Part shown: positions 33,268 through 46,645 of the stretch, one piece after another
How positions within the stretch are numbered: the stretch's first letter is position 1
Layout of the letters: every line of letters starts with the position of its first letter
Origin: Acidianus manzaensis
Lineage (GTDB): Archaea > Thermoproteota > Thermoprotei_A > Sulfolobales > Sulfolobaceae
Direction of reading: 5' to 3'
DNA: 64,000 nucleotides
Assembly (NCBI RefSeq): GCF_002116695.1
Contig: NZ_CP020477.1
Location: forward strand, 434,001-498,000
Program-made: the position numbers and the translations under genes
The notes under the pieces: model-generated
Seen by the model: only the letters and a program-made list of their open reading frames with translations
Databases searched by the model: none
Told to the model about the DNA's origin: nothing

Positions 33268-33897
33268 GTGAAAGTAGATACGTTTGTTAAAGATATCTCA
33301 AATTTAAAAAAGAAGATAGTTACATACTACGGTAATTCAGATCAGTTAGAAAATATTTATGAAAGATTAATAGAATTTCATAAATTAGGTCTAGTTAATA
33401 TTAACCATTCATCTTTAGAATTAATAACAGCTTCATACTTAATAAAGGAAGGATTTAAAGTTCATGTAGAACACGAAATAGAGGGTAAGATAATAGATAT
33501 ATATAGTATAAAAGGTTTAGATATTGGAATTGAAGTAGAGACTGGATATGTTCCACCAAATTTTATTTCAAATCAGGAAGAATTTTTACGAAGCAGAATG
33601 GCCTTAAAAATATCTAGGTATAGTAATTTAGCCTCACAATTTTTTATTGCTGTTCCATCATATTACATTCCTCCAATTCCTTATCCTTTACTTAAACATC
33701 AAGAAGAAAGGAGTGAAAATGAAATAAGAGAACTACTCAGGCTAATAAGAAAATACCACAATAGTTTAGATATAACTTTATCATCAATAAAATCAGCCAA
33801 AATAGATGGAGTTATTATAATAAACACGCATGATCTAAAATTAAAGATATTTAACCATGAAATGTTTATGAAATTAGAAAAATTTTACAGTGACTAA
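33268..33897 (+). CDS. predicted PD-(D/E)XK-like nuclease
   Basis: A 209-residue protein with a restriction-endonuclease-like pattern: a helix with Glu ([16 protein letters not shown]), then IDIYSIKG (Asp) and [12 protein letters not shown], where ExE replaces ExK. A helical C-terminal half follows. This matches a conserved Sulfolobales protein type as I remember it; nuclease activity is inferred. The GTG start lies just after the C/D-box sRNA, so the sRNA may be excised from its 5' leader or made independently. Confidence 0.6.
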   Translation: MKVDTFVKDISNLKKKIVTYYGNSDQLENIYERLIEFHKLGLVNINHSSLELITASYLIKEGFKVHVEHEIEGKIIDIYSIKGLDIGIEVETGYVPPNFISNQEEFLRSRMALKISRYSNLASQFFIAVPSYYIPPIPYPLLKHQEERSENEIRELLRLIRKYHNSLDITLSSIKSAKIDGVIIINTHDLKLKIFNHEMFMKLEKFYSD

Positions 33898-34524
33898 TAG
33901 GAAAACAAATGGAACAAATGGAACTAGAATATTATCATCTATCTTGCCTATTCTTTCTACAATAGTTGCTAAAATTCCGGATATTAGTCCATAAATAGAC
34001 AATAGGAAATAGCCTAAAACTGTACATACAACTAACATTCCTAGAGAGCCCCATAATCCCTTTATCCTTTTTTTATACACATAATTCCTTATAATACCCG
34101 TAACTCCATCTCCAAATGCCATATAAAATAATGGCAATAACGCTATATACAAATATTTTATGCCAGGGTCCCAAAAGTTGGGCATAATTAACCAACTAAG
34201 AAGTAATATAGTTCCAAACGAAAAAGTAAAATACACTTCCCCTTGGTTTTCTGTGTCTTGAAACCAATTAAGCATCTTACCTTCTTTTCTATGAAAAATC
34301 AAGTAACCTGATAAAATATATGATAATATTATCGGTAAAAGAGGAGAAGAAAACAGATAAGGAGAAATAACTGCTACTACACCGCCTCCTAGCATATGGA
34401 TAGATTTTCTAGCAACATATACAGTTGTCTTTTTTGCTATTATCTTAGATAAATATAAAGTAACAAACATTACCCAAAGAGTAAGTATTACACCCCATAA
34501 TATGTCATTGATAGTTAATAGCAC
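33874..34524 (-). CDS. CTP-dependent polyprenol (dolichol) kinase / phosphatidate cytidylyltransferase family
   Basis: Integral membrane protein of 216 residues with about six to seven helices. Family signatures are [10 protein letters not shown] near the N-terminus, [12 protein letters not shown] in the middle and DNILVPFV near the end, as in SEC59/DGK1/VTE5-type CTP-dependent lipid kinases. A likely job is phosphorylating dolichol or geranylgeranyl alcohol for glycan carriers or lipid recycling. Its end overlaps the convergent nuclease-like gene by 24 bases. Confidence 0.8.
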   Translation of the reverse strand: MLLTINDILWGVILTLWVMFVTLYLSKIIAKKTTVYVARKSIHMLGGGVVAVISPYLFSSPLLPIILSYILSGYLIFHRKEGKMLNWFQDTENQGEVYFTFSFGTILLLSWLIMPNFWDPGIKYLYIALLPLFYMAFGDGVTGIIRNYVYKKRIKGLWGSLGMLVVCTVLGYFLLSIYGLISGILATIVERIGKIDDNILVPFVPFVFLLVTVKFF

Positions 34525-34556
34525 AGTCTTTAAGATATTGTAATACGTTAATAAGT

Positions 34557-35165
34557 TTGTCCATGAAGATATTTAGATATACTGAGAAAAATAACTTACT
34601 TTATCCTGATGAAAATGGAAAAATAATAGTTATAATAGATAATTCTATAGTTAGAGCATATAACGAGAATAAAGAAGAAATTATTAACCCAAATTTTTGG
34701 CTAGATAAAGAAGATCAAGAAATTATAAGAAGAATAAGATTAATAGAAAGCAAAATACAAAATGATCACATAAGCATAGATCAATGCATAGCCTATTATC
34801 CAAAAGAAAGGAAAATCAGACTATATAACCTTCTAGGAAAAATATTCGAGGATTACATCTTTCAATTGCTTCAGAATAGGTATAATGTTGAAAGAAATAG
34901 AGAAATTTTCATAAGTAGTAAATTATTTCCCAATTCTCATAATAGACCAGATTTTATTATAGAAAATAAGCTAGCAATAGAAGCTAAAATTAAGGAAAAT
35001 GGATATCAGCAAACTTTAGAATATTCCAAATATTTCAAATTTGGAGCAATAGTATTTCCATTTTCTGGAATTTGCAAACCACCATTATTCTGGTCATGCA
35101 TATATAATACTGTTATAGATCCAAAAAGATTGTTTTCTTGGATAGATATTTACTTAAAGAAGTAA
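34557..35165 (+). CDS. predicted PD-(D/E)XK endonuclease
   Basis: A 202-residue protein with a recognisable restriction-endonuclease-like core: [12 protein letters not shown] (Glu helix), NRPDFIIEN (catalytic Asp) and LAIEAKIKE (ExK). A Gln in the next helix ([12 protein letters not shown]) is also typical. It could be a DNA repair or restriction-type nuclease; no methyltransferase or helicase is adjacent. The TTG at 34557 is the longest start; the ATG at 34563 gives essentially the same protein. Confidence 0.7.
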   Translation: MSMKIFRYTEKNNLLYPDENGKIIVIIDNSIVRAYNENKEEIINPNFWLDKEDQEIIRRIRLIESKIQNDHISIDQCIAYYPKERKIRLYNLLGKIFEDYIFQLLQNRYNVERNREIFISSKLFPNSHNRPDFIIENKLAIEAKIKENGYQQTLEYSKYFKFGAIVFPFSGICKPPLFWSCIYNTVIDPKRLFSWIDIYLKK

Positions 35166-35217
35166 ATATATTAGACATAATAGACGAATTTTTTAACTTC
35201 ACTAAGTAATATGGAGT

Positions 35218-36408
35218 ATGGAAATAGGAACACCATTATTGGGAGACGCAAAAAAAATTCTACTTTTAGGAAGTGGGGAGCTAGGAAAAGAAATGGCAAT
35301 AGAAGCTCAAAGAATGGGATTAGAAGTAATAGCTGTAGATAGATATGATATGGCTCCTGCTATGCATGTAGCAAGCAGAAAATACGTAGTAGATATGATG
35401 GACGGACCAGCAATATCATCAATAATAAAAAGAGAAAATCCTGATGCAGTAATAGCAGAAATAGAAGCTATAAACACTGATGCCTTAGTTGACTTAGAAG
35501 ATAGCGGATATAGAATAATTCCCAATGCTAATGCAGTAAAAACTTGCATGAACAGAATAGAACTAAGAAGGCTAGCTGCAGAAAAAGTAAAAGTCCCCAC
35601 AAGCAATTACGCTTTCGCTGAAAGTGCTGAAGAAGTAAAAGAAGCATGCAAAGACATAGGCTATCCATGTCTGATAAAGCCAGAAATGAGTTCTAGCGGC
35701 CATGGCCATGTTCTCATTAATAACGAAAATGAAGTAGAAAATGCATATAAAGAATCTATATCTCACGCTAGAGGAAAAGGAAAAAGGGTTATTGTAGAGG
35801 AATACCTAAAAATAGATACTGAACTAACTATTCTAACTTACAGATATAGTACTGGAAATGGAATTACTACTTCTACATTTCAACCGGTAGAGCATCAGAG
35901 ACCAAGTTATTACTATGTAGAGTCTTGGCAACCGTCCTCATTGCCAGACGATGTAATAAGTAAAGCAAAGGAATATGCTATTAGAGTAGTAGAAGAATTA
36001 GGAGGATTAGGAATTTTTGGAGTAGAAATAATAAAATCAGGTAACAGAATATTATTTAGTGAAGTGTCTCCAAGACCTCATGACACTGGAATGGTAACTA
36101 TGGCTAGCCAAGATATAAGTGAGTTCCAGGTTCACATAAGAAGTGCTATAGGTTTACCAACGCCAGAAGTTAAATTAGTAAGTCCTGCTGCATCTCATGT
36201 GATTTTAGCTGAAAGAGAAATGTGGAATCCAAAATATATTAATATTGATAAGGCGTTACAGATTCCAGGAGTTCAAATAAGACTTTTTGGAAAGCCATAT
36301 GCATATGAGAAGAGAAGGATGGGAGTAGTATTAGCCACTGGAAATACAATAGAAGAGGCAAAGGAGAAAGTAAGAAAAGCATCCTCTCTAATTTTAATAT
36401 CTCAATAA
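35218..36408 (+). CDS. purT: formate-dependent phosphoribosylglycinamide formyltransferase (GAR transformylase 2)
   Basis: ATP-grasp enzyme of 396 residues that makes formyl-GAR from GAR, formate and ATP in purine synthesis. It has the N-terminal [17 protein letters not shown], the signature [12 protein letters not shown], the ATP-grasp [13 protein letters not shown] and the metal-binding [15 protein letters not shown]. Length and motif order are normal. The ATG at 35218 matches the family start; an ATG at 35211 is out of frame. It is convergent with the deacetylase-family gene, with 3 bases between them. Confidence 0.96.
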   Translation: MEIGTPLLGDAKKILLLGSGELGKEMAIEAQRMGLEVIAVDRYDMAPAMHVASRKYVVDMMDGPAISSIIKRENPDAVIAEIEAINTDALVDLEDSGYRIIPNANAVKTCMNRIELRRLAAEKVKVPTSNYAFAESAEEVKEACKDIGYPCLIKPEMSSSGHGHVLINNENEVENAYKESISHARGKGKRVIVEEYLKIDTELTILTYRYSTGNGITTSTFQPVEHQRPSYYYVESWQPSSLPDDVISKAKEYAIRVVEELGGLGIFGVEIIKSGNRILFSEVSPRPHDTGMVTMASQDISEFQVHIRSAIGLPTPEVKLVSPAASHVILAEREMWNPKYINIDKALQIPGVQIRLFGKPYAYEKRRMGVVLATGNTIEEAKEKVRKASSLILISQ

Positions 36409-36411
36409 TAT

Positions 36412-37455
36412 TTAATTCAAATTATGGATTTGTTTTATTTTTTCTACTACATCTCTTACTTTATTCATTACAAAATTTGTTGATGATGTGTAGCAACAAT
36501 CGTGAAGTATATCAATATCAGAAGAGTAAATTCCAGAAATTTCTGCTGTGGAAATCGTCCAAATTCGTGCTGTAGAATCATAATTATATCCACCGCCTCC
36601 CAGTAGTATTATTTTAGAATTTTGTATAGCATTTAGAATTTCTTGAATTACATTATAGTATCCTTTTGTACTTAGTTTTAATTCTACTAGTGGATCTCCG
36701 AAATGTGAATCTCCTCCGTCTACAATAATAGTTAGTTCTGGTTTAAACTTTAATAATTTTTTCACTGCAGTTTCTTTAAAAGCATAGATATATGCGTCAT
36801 CAGCAGTACCTGGAGGTAATGGAACATTAAGTGTTAGTCCCTTGCCATTACCTTCTCCTATTTCATCATAATTACCTGTACCTGGGAAGAAATTTTTATG
36901 GTACATATGTAGTGAAATCTTCAATACTCTATTATCGTCATATAATATCTCTTGAGTACCGTCTGCGTGATGACCATCTATATCTACTATTGCTATTTTG
37001 TATTTCTTTTCTGCTAACTTTGCTATAAGTGCTACATCATTAAAAACGCAAAAACCTTCAGCTGATGATCTTTTCGCATGATGAAATCCCCCACCTATAT
37101 TTATAGCAACATCGTACCCAGATTCTATCATTTCTAGCGCTTTAACACTTCCTCCTACTCTAATTTTTGCAGCTTCATAAATTCCCTTAAATGCAGGAGT
37201 ATCGCCATCGTCTAGATATCCAGTACCTTTTTGGCTCATTTCTTTTACAAATTTTATATATTTTTTATCATGAATTTTTTCTAATTCTTCATCTTCTATA
37301 GGTTTAGGAGTTACTATGTCTATATAATGGAAAAATCCTCTTTCTTCCATTAACTTTTTAGCCATGCTTTCTCTTAAAGATTTAAAAGGATGATCGGCAG
37401 GAAATGAGTAATCCAAGTAATTGTCATGCCAGATAAATACGGATTTCTTAGCCAA
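36412..37455 (-). CDS. histone deacetylase / acetoin-utilisation (AcuC) family amidohydrolase
   Basis: Zinc-dependent deacetylase family member of 347 residues. The catalytic His pair is in [16 protein letters not shown], zinc ligands are in [12 protein letters not shown] (Asp, His) and [12 protein letters not shown] (Asp), and [14 protein letters not shown] carries the usual Gly-Gly-Tyr. All catalytic residues look intact. In archaea such enzymes may deacetylate proteins such as Alba-type chromatin proteins, acetylpolyamines or small amides; the substrate here is unknown. It is monocistronic. Confidence 0.9.
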   Translation of the reverse strand: MAKKSVFIWHDNYLDYSFPADHPFKSLRESMAKKLMEERGFFHYIDIVTPKPIEDEELEKIHDKKYIKFVKEMSQKGTGYLDDGDTPAFKGIYEAAKIRVGGSVKALEMIESGYDVAINIGGGFHHAKRSSAEGFCVFNDVALIAKLAEKKYKIAIVDIDGHHADGTQEILYDDNRVLKISLHMYHKNFFPGTGNYDEIGEGNGKGLTLNVPLPPGTADDAYIYAFKETAVKKLLKFKPELTIIVDGGDSHFGDPLVELKLSTKGYYNVIQEILNAIQNSKIILLGGGGYNYDSTARIWTISTAEISGIYSSDIDILHDCCYTSSTNFVMNKVRDVVEKIKQIHNLN

Positions 37456-37459
37456 TAGT

Positions 37460-37498
<39 letters not shown>

Positions 37499-37509
37499 TA
37501 CGTGAGAAC

Positions 37510-39344
<1,835 letters not shown>

Positions 39345-39382
39345 AGCAAAATTTTATTAAGATAAGACATAGAAAAAATTGA

Positions 39383-39613
39383 ATGAACCCAGTATCGTTA
39401 TCTATCCTTAGAAAAGTACCTTCAATAACAAAAATCGTTGAAGAAGCAGAAAAATTTTCAGAAGAAAATAAACTCGTTCCACTTCTCACGTTTTATCTTG
39501 AAGATGAATTATTAAATAACTTAGTTAAAACTCTAGACAATAAATTTTCTAATACATTTAAAGAATACGGTTATGATAAAACTGTCTTCATAAAAAAACT
39601 TTACAACAATTAA
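39383..39613 (+). CDS. unknown protein, 5' part of a gene split by a -1 frameshift
   Basis: A 76-residue helical protein (LSILRKVPSITKIVEEAEKF...) of unknown family. It ends five codons after an A7 run at 39592-39598. If the ribosome slips back one base on the codon pair A-AAA-AAA, translation continues without a stop into the downstream frame to 40188, giving one protein of about 268 residues. It may therefore be (a) a programmed -1 frameshift gene, (b) a natural frameshift mutation, or (c) a base-call error in a homopolymer. Confidence 0.6.
   Translation: MNPVSLSILRKVPSITKIVEEAEKFSEENKLVPLLTFYLEDELLNNLVKTLDNKFSNTFKEYGYDKTVFIKKLYNN
39592..39598 (+). promoter_or_regulatory. candidate -1 ribosomal slippery site (A AAA AAA)
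   Basis: Seven A, in the upstream frame read as A-AAA-AAA-C. This is the X-XXY-YYZ layout of -1 slippery sites such as bacterial dnaX, and A-rich slippage is known for an alpha-fucosidase gene of Sulfolobus solfataricus. A weak downstream stem (ATTCT/AGAAT) is visible, but no strong pseudoknot. Confidence 0.45.
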
Positions 39614-39717
39614 ACGATTCTAGCCCAAGCGTTCAAGAATTCCCCTATTATCTCATCCCAATAGGAAATATAAATAGAATAAAAATAACAGATAATGATA
39701 AAGTACCTCCTAAGGCA

Positions 39718-40188
39718 ATGCCAATTGAAGGTATTTTTAGAGTTTCTTTTGTACCTTATCATTCATTAAAAGAATTAGATAATGCAATAAGCAAACAAGG
39801 AGAAGACGATATCTTGATTGAATATAAAAATGGAAAACAAATCAGTTTTGAGAAAAAAAGAAATATATTTATGGATTCTAGGTCTGTAGAGAAGATTCAA
39901 GACTCCATATTTTCTGCAAATCTAGTTCCAAGTATTGATTTGATGCTATTAGTTTCAATATTAGCAAATAATGTTAAACCATTTGAAAACGAAATAATTA
40001 TTAGTAGAAGCGAAAATAAAGATAGTTTTAATTTTGAGATAATAAAAGGGAAAGCTACAGAAGATGATGTAATTTCAGGCAATACACTACTGTTAAAAGA
40101 AAAAGCAAGTATATATTACGATTATAAAAAGAAAGCTATACCGAAAAACGAAATAATAAAAGGAATAACTTGGAAAATATCTCAATAA
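39718..40188 (+). CDS. unknown protein, 3' part of a frameshift-split gene
   Basis: A 156-residue frame from its first ATG, but the same frame is open without a stop from 39580 and no alternative start codon precedes the ATG. The untranslated-looking stretch 39601-39717 reads as a plausible protein (VQEFPYYLIPIGNINRIKI...), which argues that it is coding and joined to the upstream frame. It is beta-rich and of unknown family. Its end overlaps the convergent rubrerythrin/VIT gene by 7 bases. Confidence 0.6.
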   Translation: MPIEGIFRVSFVPYHSLKELDNAISKQGEDDILIEYKNGKQISFEKKRNIFMDSRSVEKIQDSIFSANLVPSIDLMLLVSILANNVKPFENEIIISRSENKDSFNFEIIKGKATEDDVISGNTLLLKEKASIYYDYKKKAIPKNEIIKGITWKISQ

Positions 40189-41111
40189 CCAAATAGATGA
40201 AATATAGCTCCTATTCCATGTGTTACTAATGCAGCACCTATTGCTAAAGCTGTCATAATTAATCCCTTTTTTAATGGATTGTAATTACTTAATAGACCAA
40301 TAATACTACCGACTATTAAGGTAGAAATTCCAGTAATTACATATGATGTTATTAATCCAAATATTCCTCCAATTCCTATTAGAAAAGGAAGTATAGGAAT
40401 TATAGCACCAAGAATATAGGAAATCGCTGTAATTTTAACGCTTTCTCCGCTCTCATTTTTTTCTTCGTTTATACTACTTATATTATTTTTAATTTTATTC
40501 TTTTTAATATCCTCTTCAGAACTAGAAGATAGATAAGCTCCAATACTCATTGAAATCATACCTGATATTCCAATAATTAATCCACCTAATGCGACAAGGA
40601 AAGGAGTATTTAATACGCTATCCAAACCTGAGACACCAGCTAATACTTCTATTAATCCATCACTTACAGCATATATTGCATCCCTAATTCTTTCTGCATT
40701 TATTTGACTTTGAGTTAAAACTTCCTCGTGAACTAGTTCTTGGTTCATAATATCTAATAATTTTTGCTTTTCTGTATCGTTAAATTCTTCATTTTTAGAT
40801 AATTCATAATATTTCTGAGCATCATTTATTTCTCCTAGTTCTGCTAACTTTATTGTTAGCGGAAGACCTAATATTTTTCTAAATATCTTTAAAAAGAATA
40901 GCTTAATCTTATCAAAAAATCCTAAATTATCTAGCAAAATGCCCCTAGATTCAGCTACATTCTTCCAAAATTCTGCGTGAGATCTTTCTCCTTCTGCTAA
41001 TTCAATTAACACTTCTTTTACTTTTTGGTTCCTTTCCATTTTAGCTAAATCTGAATATAGAGAATAATCGAAAATCTCAGATTTATAATTCTTTCTAATA
41101 ATATCACTCAT
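40182..41111 (-). CDS. rubrerythrin / VIT1-CCC1 fusion iron-manganese transporter
   Basis: A 309-residue fusion. Residues 1-135 are a ferritin-like diiron domain (LAEGERSHAEFW, then QELVHEEVL). Residues 145-309 are a VIT1/CCC1 membrane transporter starting RIRDAIYAVSDGLIEVLAGVSGL with about five helices. Such fusions couple iron handling in the cytoplasm to export or sequestration of Fe2+ or Mn2+ across the membrane. A charged, Asn/Lys-rich loop separates helices 2 and 3. It is monocistronic. Confidence 0.88.
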   Translation of the reverse strand: MSDIIRKNYKSEIFDYSLYSDLAKMERNQKVKEVLIELAEGERSHAEFWKNVAESRGILLDNLGFFDKIKLFFLKIFRKILGLPLTIKLAELGEINDAQKYYELSKNEEFNDTEKQKLLDIMNQELVHEEVLTQSQINAERIRDAIYAVSDGLIEVLAGVSGLDSVLNTPFLVALGGLIIGISGMISMSIGAYLSSSSEEDIKKNKIKNNISSINEEKNESGESVKITAISYILGAIIPILPFLIGIGGIFGLITSYVITGISTLIVGSIIGLLSNYNPLKKGLIMTALAIGAALVTHGIGAIFHLFGY

Positions 41112-41143
41112 AATATCATCTTATACTTCTTCCTATTTAAAAG

Positions 41144-41614
41144 TTATTCTAAATTAGATAATCTTACTTTTTGAAACGTTGAAGGCAGATTATCTAAATC
41201 TTTAGTTGACGCTATTAATACACAACACCATTTTTCGTAACTCCAAGGATCTTGATCTTTTAGGATATAATACTTAAAACGATTAGGAGATGCATTTTCT
41301 AACATAGCATAATCTTTTTCGTTATTAATTACTACATAGACATTATCTGAATGTATTTCTTTCCCATTTATATACCATATCACATCTCTTTTCTTAATGG
41401 AATCCCAATTTTCCTTTGGATCAACAAGCTTCATACCTGATGGGGTAGATCCATATATCTCTTTAATTTCCTTTATGATCATTTCTCCAGAATTTTTTAC
41501 TATAAAAACTACATCTCCTTTTGGATAATAAAAATAAGTTTTATCTCCTGCCTGACCTAATAATATAACAAAAATTTCATCTCCTAAATATTTCAAAAAG
41601 TACTCTTCTGACAT
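41144..41614 (-). CDS. protein of unknown function
   Basis: A 156-residue beta-rich soluble protein. A pair of adjacent cysteines occurs near the C-terminus (EKWCCVLIAS). No family is recognised. Its start lies head-to-head with segA, about 97 bases from the segA ATG, so the intergenic region carries both promoters. It is 32 bases upstream of the rubrerythrin/VIT gene on the same strand, so they may be co-transcribed. Confidence 0.6.
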   Translation of the reverse strand: MSEEYFLKYLGDEIFVILLGQAGDKTYFYYPKGDVVFIVKNSGEMIIKEIKEIYGSTPSGMKLVDPKENWDSIKKRDVIWYINGKEIHSDNVYVVINNEKDYAMLENASPNRFKYYILKDQDPWSYEKWCCVLIASTKDLDNLPSTFQKVRLSNLE

Positions 41615-41677
41615 ATTTCATAATTATAAGCCAACTTTTATATTTCTACTCTATCGAGATATATTATTGTCTCTATT

Positions 41678-41711
41678 GACTTATAAATAGTCTTCATTGA
41701 ATACTCTAGAC

Positions 41712-41712
<1 letters not shown>
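41678..41712 (+). promoter_or_regulatory. segAB promoter with TCTAGA palindrome at the start codon
   Basis: A TATA box (CTTATAAATA, 41680-41689) lies about 27 bases before the ATG at 41712, which predicts a leaderless mRNA and makes that ATG, not the TTG at 41697, the real start. An imperfect palindrome ACTCTAGACA (41703-41712) sits at the expected transcription start. As I recall, SegB binds palindromes upstream of segAB; binding here would autorepress. Confidence 0.6.
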
Positions 41713-42880
<1,168 letters not shown>

Positions 42881-42929
42881 TATCCTAATAAGACTTTCTT
42901 GCATAACTTTTGACAAAGTATATAGTTTC

Positions 42930-44009
42930 TCATAAGATTTTACCAAGTAGAGTTTGCCAGTAGAGATTACCAAATATTTTCTTTGTAGTAAAGAATATTG
43001 ATGAAGGACCTAAAGCGAAACTTTTAGAATAGTTCATATAGATAAATGAACCTATGTCGAATCCGTTATATACTGCACACATTGCATCACCTTTAAATTT
43101 TAATTTCTCATATCCAAAGATGGAATTAATTATTGTTTTAGTAACATAGTTTGCTTCAAAGTGAGCTAGACTTCCGGTCTTAGGTGGTATTAATATATTA
43201 GTTATGTCACCTATTGCAAATACATTATCATAATTATTATAGCGTAAAGTTTCTTTATCTACTGAAATTAAATTCGTCTTATTATCTACTAAGTTGGAAA
43301 ACTCTTCTCCTGCAAATATAGGAGTGTCTATTAACCCTAGATCGTAGTTTATTTTGTCTCCAGCCTCTGATTCTATTATCTTATTTTTATTATCTATGTT
43401 AGTTATTTTAAATCCTCTAATTACTTTTACACCTAATTCTTTGGCCCTTTTGCCTAAGATTTCTGCCATAGGTTTTTGAATCTCTGGAGGTTGAGAGACT
43501 GGATTGACTAAAGTTACTTCAGCAGTAGGATATTTCTGTTTCAACAGAAAACTTAACTCAAATGGAGCTGCAGGACATTTTATAGTCCCAAAGTATCCTA
43601 CTACTATTCTTTTCCCATTAAAGTTCGAAACTAAATTTCTCATTTCCTTAGCTCCTTCAATATTGTGCCAAGATGGAAATCCTTCAATTTTTTTATTTTT
43701 TACTCCTGCAGCTATTACTAGATAATCATACTCTATTTTATTACCATTATTTAAAAATACTTGATGATTTTCTACATCAACTTTAGATACAGAAGCTTTT
43801 ATCCACTTATCATCTAATAATTCTGAATTATGTTTTACAAACTTATTTTCCTCATCTAAGCCTACTGCTATATCTATTGTAGCTGGCTGATAATAGTGAT
43901 ATTCCGATGGCTCAATAACTTTTACTTCGACTTCTTTATATTTGGACAATTTATTAGCTACTATTGTTCCAGCATTGCCTCCGCCTATTATAATAACTTT
44001 GTTAGTCAT
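42930..44009 (-). CDS. sulfide:quinone oxidoreductase-like / type II NADH dehydrogenase-like flavoprotein
   Basis: Membrane-associated FAD protein of 359 residues: GGGNAGTIVANKL, the second FAD motif FAIGDITN and an amphipathic/aromatic C-terminus (KKIFGNLYWQTLLGKIL) for membrane contact. The region GTIKCPAAPFELSF with Cys145 matches sulfide:quinone oxidoreductases. Only two cysteines occur (Cys145 and one in AMCAVYNG), so one of the three redox cysteines of the Acidianus enzyme is missing. It may be another SQR type or use a different donor. A TATA-like CTTAAATAG sits about 25 bases before the ATG. It diverges from padR. Confidence 0.82.
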   Translation of the reverse strand: MTNKVIIIGGGNAGTIVANKLSKYKEVEVKVIEPSEYHYYQPATIDIAVGLDEENKFVKHNSELLDDKWIKASVSKVDVENHQVFLNNGNKIEYDYLVIAAGVKNKKIEGFPSWHNIEGAKEMRNLVSNFNGKRIVVGYFGTIKCPAAPFELSFLLKQKYPTAEVTLVNPVSQPPEIQKPMAEILGKRAKELGVKVIRGFKITNIDNKNKIIESEAGDKINYDLGLIDTPIFAGEEFSNLVDNKTNLISVDKETLRYNNYDNVFAIGDITNILIPPKTGSLAHFEANYVTKTIINSIFGYEKLKFKGDAMCAVYNGFDIGSFIYMNYSKSFALGPSSIFFTTKKIFGNLYWQTLLGKIL

Positions 44010-44096
44010 AGCTAAAGATCTATTTTTCCACTATTTAAGGGTGACCCAAAAAATTTTTCTTAATTAAATAAAGTTTATTATAAAAATAGATTGATG

Positions 44097-44126
44097 TCTT
44101 GCTAACAAGAATTAAAATTATAAATA
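44097..44126 (+). promoter_or_regulatory. padR promoter with inverted repeat
   Basis: TCTTG-ctaa-CAAGA (44097-44110) is a short perfect inverted repeat just upstream of the TATA box (AATTATAAATA, 44116-44126), which is about 25 bases before the padR ATG. Autoregulation by PadR or control of the divergent flavoprotein is possible. Confidence 0.45.
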
Positions 44127-44146
44127 ACGTTGCTTTTTCTTAAATT

Positions 44147-44602
44147 ATGAAGATTAATTTAGAAAGGCTTAGAAAAGGAACATTAAAAATGCTAATCCTT
44201 GAGGCTCTTGATAAAAAGCCTATGTACGCTTATGAAATTATAAAAAGTATAGAAGCAAAGTTTAATGGCATTTATAAGCCATCGCCTGGTTCTATTTACC
44301 CAGTACTTAAACAATTAGTAACAAATAATTTAGTTTCTATTGAAGAGAAAGATAATAAAAAAATATATTGTATAACTGATAAGGGAAAGGATACGCTCAA
44401 AAATATGAAAACTGAGGTAAAAACTATTTTTAGCAGTAAAAATCATTATAGAAAACTCGTTTCTGAGCTCTTTGATTTAGGTCTAATATTATATAGCTAT
44501 AAGGATAGTTTAAATGAAGAAAATTTTAATAAAATTCAGTCTATACTCGAGAGATGCAGGAGTGAAATAGAGAAGACTCTAGATGAAGCTAAGCAGTCCT
44601 AG
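44147..44602 (+). CDS. PadR-family transcriptional regulator
   Basis: Winged-helix regulator of 151 residues: LRKGTLKMLILEALDKKPMYAYEI and the recognition helix SPGSIYPVLKQLVTNNLVS are PadR signatures, followed by a C-terminal dimerisation helix. It is cytoplasmic, with an unknown ligand. It diverges from the SQR-like gene (137 bases apart) and is convergent with ThiN (24-base overlap). Its target may be its own promoter or the divergent flavoprotein. Confidence 0.88.
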   Translation: MKINLERLRKGTLKMLILEALDKKPMYAYEIIKSIEAKFNGIYKPSPGSIYPVLKQLVTNNLVSIEEKDNKKIYCITDKGKDTLKNMKTEVKTIFSSKNHYRKLVSELFDLGLILYSYKDSLNEENFNKIQSILERCRSEIEKTLDEAKQS

Positions 44603-45136
44603 AGAAATCTTTGCCACTTCCATTGGTTCTTTAGCTAAAACAAATATAGTAGGTTCTTTTCCATAATCACCTAAATCAACTATAAATGTAGGAATCTTAC
44701 CTAATTTTCTATAGGCAGACTCTACCATAAAATTCATAGTATGCCTTTCTTTTTCTCTAGACTCTTCTGGCTCTAGTTTCCTATTAAATATATAGATATT
44801 ATTTGGGTCAATTTTATTTAGCGTATTTACTATTTTTTCATAATATTTTATATCTATTGCACTACGTATATCTTGATTATATTTCATTGCTGTCAAAATT
44901 ACTCTAGAAATATGATCTGACGCTCCAAACGCTGGAGGAAAGCAATATACTACTTTATTAAATGCTACAGTTAATCTACCAGGTATTGCAGCAACATCAT
45001 TTTGAGATTCTGCATTAGGTAAAGCATAACCAAAATTTGTTCTTATTTCTGGAATAAGCAGATAAGATCTATCATTTGAAACAAAATAATCCGTAGCTTC
45101 CTTCAATTTAACTAAAATTTCGCTTCTTTCTTCCAT
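44579..45136 (-). CDS. thiN: stand-alone ThiN-domain protein (thiamine-phosphate synthase type)
   Basis: A 185-residue single ThiN domain: LIPEIRTNFGYALPNAESQNDVAAIPGRLT, FGASDHISRVILTAMK and the C-terminal TFIVDLGDYGKEP. ThiN joins HMP-pyrophosphate and thiazole phosphate to thiamine phosphate and usually occurs fused to ThiD; separate ThiN proteins occur in archaea, and some act as regulators with an added DNA-binding domain. No such domain is present here, so an enzyme is likely. It is monocistronic. Confidence 0.83.
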   Translation of the reverse strand: MEERSEILVKLKEATDYFVSNDRSYLLIPEIRTNFGYALPNAESQNDVAAIPGRLTVAFNKVVYCFPPAFGASDHISRVILTAMKYNQDIRSAIDIKYYEKIVNTLNKIDPNNIYIFNRKLEPEESREKERHTMNFMVESAYRKLGKIPTFIVDLGDYGKEPTIFVLAKEPMEVAKISLGLLSFI

Positions 45137-46102
45137 AGTTACTTGTAATATCAGAAAATGATATAAATTTACAGCTTATCACTTATGCAGCTAACGGCAA
45201 GGCATTCAGTCTTCACTTTTAATAAGATTTACATTGTATAGAACAAGAAATATCTAGAATATAGAGTATAGAATGAAGAATAATAGTTCATATTATTATA
45301 GTTAATATGACTATTCATACTAATCTAAGGACATAGTAGTAATTTGTTAGTAAATAATTAGATGTTAACTCTAGTAAAATTAAAAGCAATATTTCTTACT
45401 TAAGATTATAAAAGTGCTATTATTAATTCTCCAAATACTATAGAGAAAAGACCGGAAAGAAATATACCATCAAAACTTCCCATTCCTCCTATACTAACTA
45501 TTTGGGGAGATGCTTTTATGATATTATTTAAATTTAAAATATCCGCTCCCACTAGAGTACCTATTACACTGCTTATATATGCAGCAACTGGTACTAGTTG
45601 AGGGTAATGGAAAAAGAGTATGTAACTAAAAATTACTGCAAAAATTGGAGGAATAAACGGATGCATAACAACTCCAACTCCGTCCACAACTCTAGAGAAT
45701 AACTTAGAAATCAGTATAAGCAATATTATATCTACTATTGTAAGAAAAATATACTTAAAAGTCAAAAATAATAATGTAATAGAAAGTAATAATGGAATAA
45801 TAGCTCCTCCAAAGTTTATAGCTATAAGGGTAGTAAGATAATCTTGAGAGAGTTTAGGTACATAAAAAGGAATACCGAAAACATAGATTACATCATATCT
45901 AGGAACTAAAGCTTCTCTCTTAATTTCTTTTACAACTAAATTTACTGGACTTAAAGCAAAACTAAGAATAGATATTTCAAAAGCTAAAATGTAACTAAGT
46001 TTTCTACTTATTCCTATAAAAAGTAAAACGTCTTTAAAATAACCTATAGAGATGATCATTAGAAATAGAGCTAATAGGACATATATTGGAAACATTATAC
46101 CC

Positions 46103-46616
<514 letters not shown>

Positions 46617-46645
<29 letters not shown>

